Shown here in pieces: positions 4,884 through 6,951 of a stretch of 6,951 bases of DNA. The stretch lies in NCBI GenBank assembly GCA_937863195.1, contig CALMET010000139.1:1-6951 (forward strand), written 5' to 3'. The notes below the pieces were generated by a model. The model made no database searches. It saw nothing but the letters and a program-made list of their open reading frames with translations, and was not told the origin of the DNA. The position numbers and the translations under genes are program-made. How positions within the stretch are numbered: the stretch's first letter is position 1; every line of letters begins with the position of its first letter. Source of the stretch: an uncultured bacterium. GTDB lineage: Bacteria > Patescibacteria > ABY1 > SG8-24 > 2-12-FULL-60-25.

Positions 4884-6290
4884 ATGAATCTCACTGCATT
4901 GAAGCGCGTCCACTTTGTCGGCATTGGCGGCATAAATATGTCTGGCGTGGCCAAGATCCTGAAGCGCTCGGGGGTCGAAGTGAGCGGTTCGGATGCTTCA
5001 CCGTCAGAAGCGACTGCCGAGCTCCAAAAGCTCGGAGTGTCTGTCGTGATTGGTCATGAGGCAAAAAATATCCCGCAAGATACTGAGCTCGTGATTTATT
5101 CGTCGGCGGTCCCGGTGACCAATCCAGAACGTGCCGAGGCGATGAAGCGCAATATTCACCAGCTCACGAATTTTGAATTTCTTGGTGAGTGGACAAAGGG
5201 TAAACGCGTGCTTTTGATTACGGGTACGCATGGCAAAAGCACGACCACGTCGATCGCGGGTCTCTTGCTTGAGAGTGTTGATGCTGACCCGACCGTTATT
5301 GTCGGTAGTCGTGTGCCGTCGTTTCCTGATGGCAATGTGCGCCATGGGCATTCTGACTGGGTGGTGATTGAAGGTGACGAATACGCCAAGCACTTTTTAG
5401 AATTCAAACCGTTTGGTGTCGTCGTGAATAATATCGAACTCGATCACACCGATATCTATCCTGATCTCGAAGCGATGCTTAGCGCCTTTCGTGAAATGTT
5501 AGAAAACGTACAAGATGGCGGCATTATTTTGGCGAATGCCAATGATCCACATGTGCAAACCGTTATTGGACGCGTTCGCGCTCAGCTTGAAGCGCGCCGC
5601 ATTCGTGTCAAAACGTTCGGATTCGGCATGCATGCTGATATCCCGGTTACTGATCATATGACCAAGGCGGGGGAGCAGTCGTTTATGTTGCGTGATCTCG
5701 AAGGTCGCCCGCATCGTTTTGTGATGCATGTGCCGGGTAAGATGAATGTGATGAATGCCGCCGCGGCATTGGCTTTGGTTGGTTCGATCGGTGTGCCTTT
5801 TGCAAAACTCATCAAACCCATTGCGGATTTCAAAGGTATTTGGCGCCGCTTTCAGCTTATTTCAGAAGCGAATGGGATCACGGTTATTTCTGACTATGGC
5901 CATCATCCAACGGCAGTAGCTGCAACGCTTGAAGCGACGAAGTTATTTTATCCGGGTCGTCGAGTGATACTGGCTTTTCAACCGCATCAACGCCAACGCA
6001 CCAAAGATCTTTTTAGCGCCTTTGTCCCAGCCTTTGAAAAAGCTGACGCGCTGGCCCTTGTTGAGATTTATGATGTTGTCGGTCGTGAAAATGGTATCGA
6101 GATTAGTTCGCGTGATTTGCAAGAAGCCGTGGTGCGCAATGATATTGAGCGCGCCGTGATGCGCCATGTTGAATTTGCTCCCGATGTGCAATCAGCAAAA
6201 GAAATCGTAAAGCGCTGGATGCGTGCAGGTGACGTGGTTCTCGTTATGGGCGCGGGTGATATTTATTCGATCGCCACCGAATTGAATTAG
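4884..6290 (+). CDS. murC: UDP-N-acetylmuramate--L-alanine ligase
   Basis: MurC joins L-alanine to UDP-MurNAc using ATP in the cytoplasm, the first peptide step of peptidoglycan synthesis. At 468 residues it is normal for the family and has all three Mur ligase domains. The N-terminal UDP-binding Rossmann part has HFVGIGGINMSGVAKIL (10-26) and GSD (35-37). The central ATPase has the P-loop GTHGKST (114-120), EGDEY (163-167), NNIELDHTD (182-190) and VPGKMNVMNA (283-292). The C-terminal domain has RRFQ (321-324), DYGHHPT (337-343), FQPHQRQRT (365-373) and GAGDIY (456-461). The MurC consensus EADESD is replaced by EGDEYA, closer to the EADEYD of Mpl, the murein tripeptide recycling ligase; the C-terminal motifs and the murB neighbour favour MurC. 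The ATG has no Shine-Dalgarno. The glycosyltransferase gene diverges 97 bases upstream. Confidence 0.95.
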   Translation: MNLTALKRVHFVGIGGINMSGVAKILKRSGVEVSGSDASPSEATAELQKLGVSVVIGHEAKNIPQDTELVIYSSAVPVTNPERAEAMKRNIHQLTNFEFLGEWTKGKRVLLITGTHGKSTTTSIAGLLLESVDADPTVIVGSRVPSFPDGNVRHGHSDWVVIEGDEYAKHFLEFKPFGVVVNNIELDHTDIYPDLEAMLSAFREMLENVQDGGIILANANDPHVQTVIGRVRAQLEARRIRVKTFGFGMHADIPVTDHMTKAGEQSFMLRDLEGRPHRFVMHVPGKMNVMNAAAALALVGSIGVPFAKLIKPIADFKGIWRRFQLISEANGITVISDYGHHPTAVAATLEATKLFYPGRRVILAFQPHQRQRTKDLFSAFVPAFEKADALALVEIYDVVGRENGIEISSRDLQEAVVRNDIERAVMRHVEFAPDVQSAKEIVKRWMRAGDVVLVMGAGDIYSIATELN

Positions 6291-6291
6291 T

Positions 6292-6951
6292 ATGGAGGTC
6301 TTATCAGAGCAAAAGAAAATCGCTTTTGAACAACGTTTCAAAAACGTTGTTCGCGATGAACCGATGGCCTCCCATACGAACTTTCGCATTGGCGGTCCTG
6401 CGCGTCTCTATGTGATTGCGACGTCTTCAGATGAGCTTCTTGAGATGGCGCGTTTTGCTCAAGAGCAAGAAATCCCTTTTGCCCTTTATGGCGGAGGTTC
6501 AAATTTACTTGTTGCTGATGAAGGGTATGAAGGTGTCGTTATTCAAGCGGGAATGCGTGCGATTGTCTTCAGTGGCAACGAAGTCATGGCTGAAGCGGGG
6601 GCGATTACGGGGCTTGTTGCAAGACAATCCGTGCAGAACGGGCTTGGCGGTTTTGAATGGGCGGTGGGTGTGCCGGGCACCATCGGTGGTGCCGTTTATG
6701 GTAATGCTGGTTGTTATGGCGGTGAGATGAAAGACAATGTCGTTACGGTTGACGCGATTCGTTTGCGTGATTTAGAACATGTGACCTTAACGAACGCTGA
6801 ATGTGATTTTGGTTATCGTTCAAGCTTTTTTAAAAAAGAACCCCACCTTATTTTATCAACGACCCTTCGCATTGAAGCAGCTGCTGATGCCGAATCCTCA
6901 AAAGCGCGTTTACAATGGGTGATGGACGAACGCAAAGCCAAGCAACCACTC
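6292..6951 (+). CDS. murB: UDP-N-acetylenolpyruvoylglucosamine reductase, N-terminal part (3' end outside window)
   Basis: The frame is open for 220 codons to the window edge. MurB is the FAD enzyme that uses NADPH to reduce UDP-GlcNAc-enolpyruvate to UDP-MurNAc, the substrate of MurC. The FAD-binding domain shows HTNFRIGGPA (28-37), YGGGSNLLVAD (66-76) and EWAVGVPGTIGGAVYGNAG (122-140) followed by CYGGE. FGYRSSFFK (173-181) carries the active-site Tyr175-Arg176 pair, and RKAKQPL is the last visible stretch, a motif that normally comes shortly before the catalytic GSxFKNP loop, which therefore lies outside. The GGAVYGNAGCYGGE region looks more like type II (S. aureus-like) than type I (E. coli) enzymes. 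The ATG is one base after the murC stop (TAG-T-ATG), with no Shine-Dalgarno upstream, so translation is probably coupled to murC. A strong hairpin lies in codons 13-21. Confidence 0.95.
   Translation, partial: MEVLSEQKKIAFEQRFKNVVRDEPMASHTNFRIGGPARLYVIATSSDELLEMARFAQEQEIPFALYGGGSNLLVADEGYEGVVIQAGMRAIVFSGNEVMAEAGAITGLVARQSVQNGLGGFEWAVGVPGTIGGAVYGNAGCYGGEMKDNVVTVDAIRLRDLEHVTLTNAECDFGYRSSFFKKEPHLILSTTLRIEAAADAESSKARLQWVMDERKAKQPL
6328..6352. repeat. Perfect 11-bp inverted repeat inside the start of murB
   Basis: GAACAACGTTT (6328-6338) and AAACGTTGTTC (6342-6352) are perfect reverse complements separated by CAA. As RNA it would be a stable stem-loop beginning 36 bases after the A of the murB ATG; as DNA it is a 25-base dyad with two AACGTT cores. 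No T run follows, so it is not an ordinary terminator. It encodes EQRFKNVVR, in a part of MurB before the first conserved motif, where codon choice is free. Confidence 0.75.

Overview
The window looks like part of a bacterial chromosome with short intergenic gaps and two peptidoglycan precursor genes at its right end. The compact layout, the standard use of TGA as a stop, and a MurC whose motifs sit slightly off the proteobacterial and firmicute consensus suggest a Candidatus Patescibacteria (CPR)-like genome. This is an impression from reading, not a phylogenetic result.

Layout, left to right. Positions 1-351 (+) are the C-terminal end of a pentapeptide-repeat protein. A hairpin separates it from a convergent gene (403-1476, -) for an uncharacterised multi-pass membrane protein. 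That gene diverges from a three-gene + strand cluster at about 1573-3695: an O6-alkylguanine-DNA alkyltransferase (ogt), a two-domain GNAT acetyltransferase/SAM methyltransferase fusion, and a small P-loop kinase resembling the N4BP2/polynucleotide-kinase group. The divergent gap holds two nearly concentric inverted repeats, which could form a shared operator. The cluster ends at a strong terminator. A good promoter-like pair leads into that hairpin, and the Shine-Dalgarno of the next gene, a 91-codon unknown (3765-4040), follows directly. A second terminator separates this gene from a convergent family 2 glycosyltransferase of the dolichyl/undecaprenyl-phosphate glucosyltransferase type (4082-4786, -).

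The glycosyltransferase diverges from murC (4884-6290, +). murB follows after one base and runs off the right edge (6292-6951). MurB makes UDP-MurNAc from its enolpyruvyl precursor and MurC adds the first amino acid of the stem peptide, so they catalyse consecutive cytoplasmic steps. A perfect 11-bp hairpin lies within the first codons of murB.

There are no RNA genes, CRISPR arrays, insertion sequences or phage genes. No stretch above 100 bases lacks a gene. The points most worth a second look are the GNAT-methyltransferase fusion and its neighbours, the promoter nested in a terminator at 3700-3765, the nested dyads at 1534-1582 and the murB hairpin. None of them amounts to a demonstrated new system.
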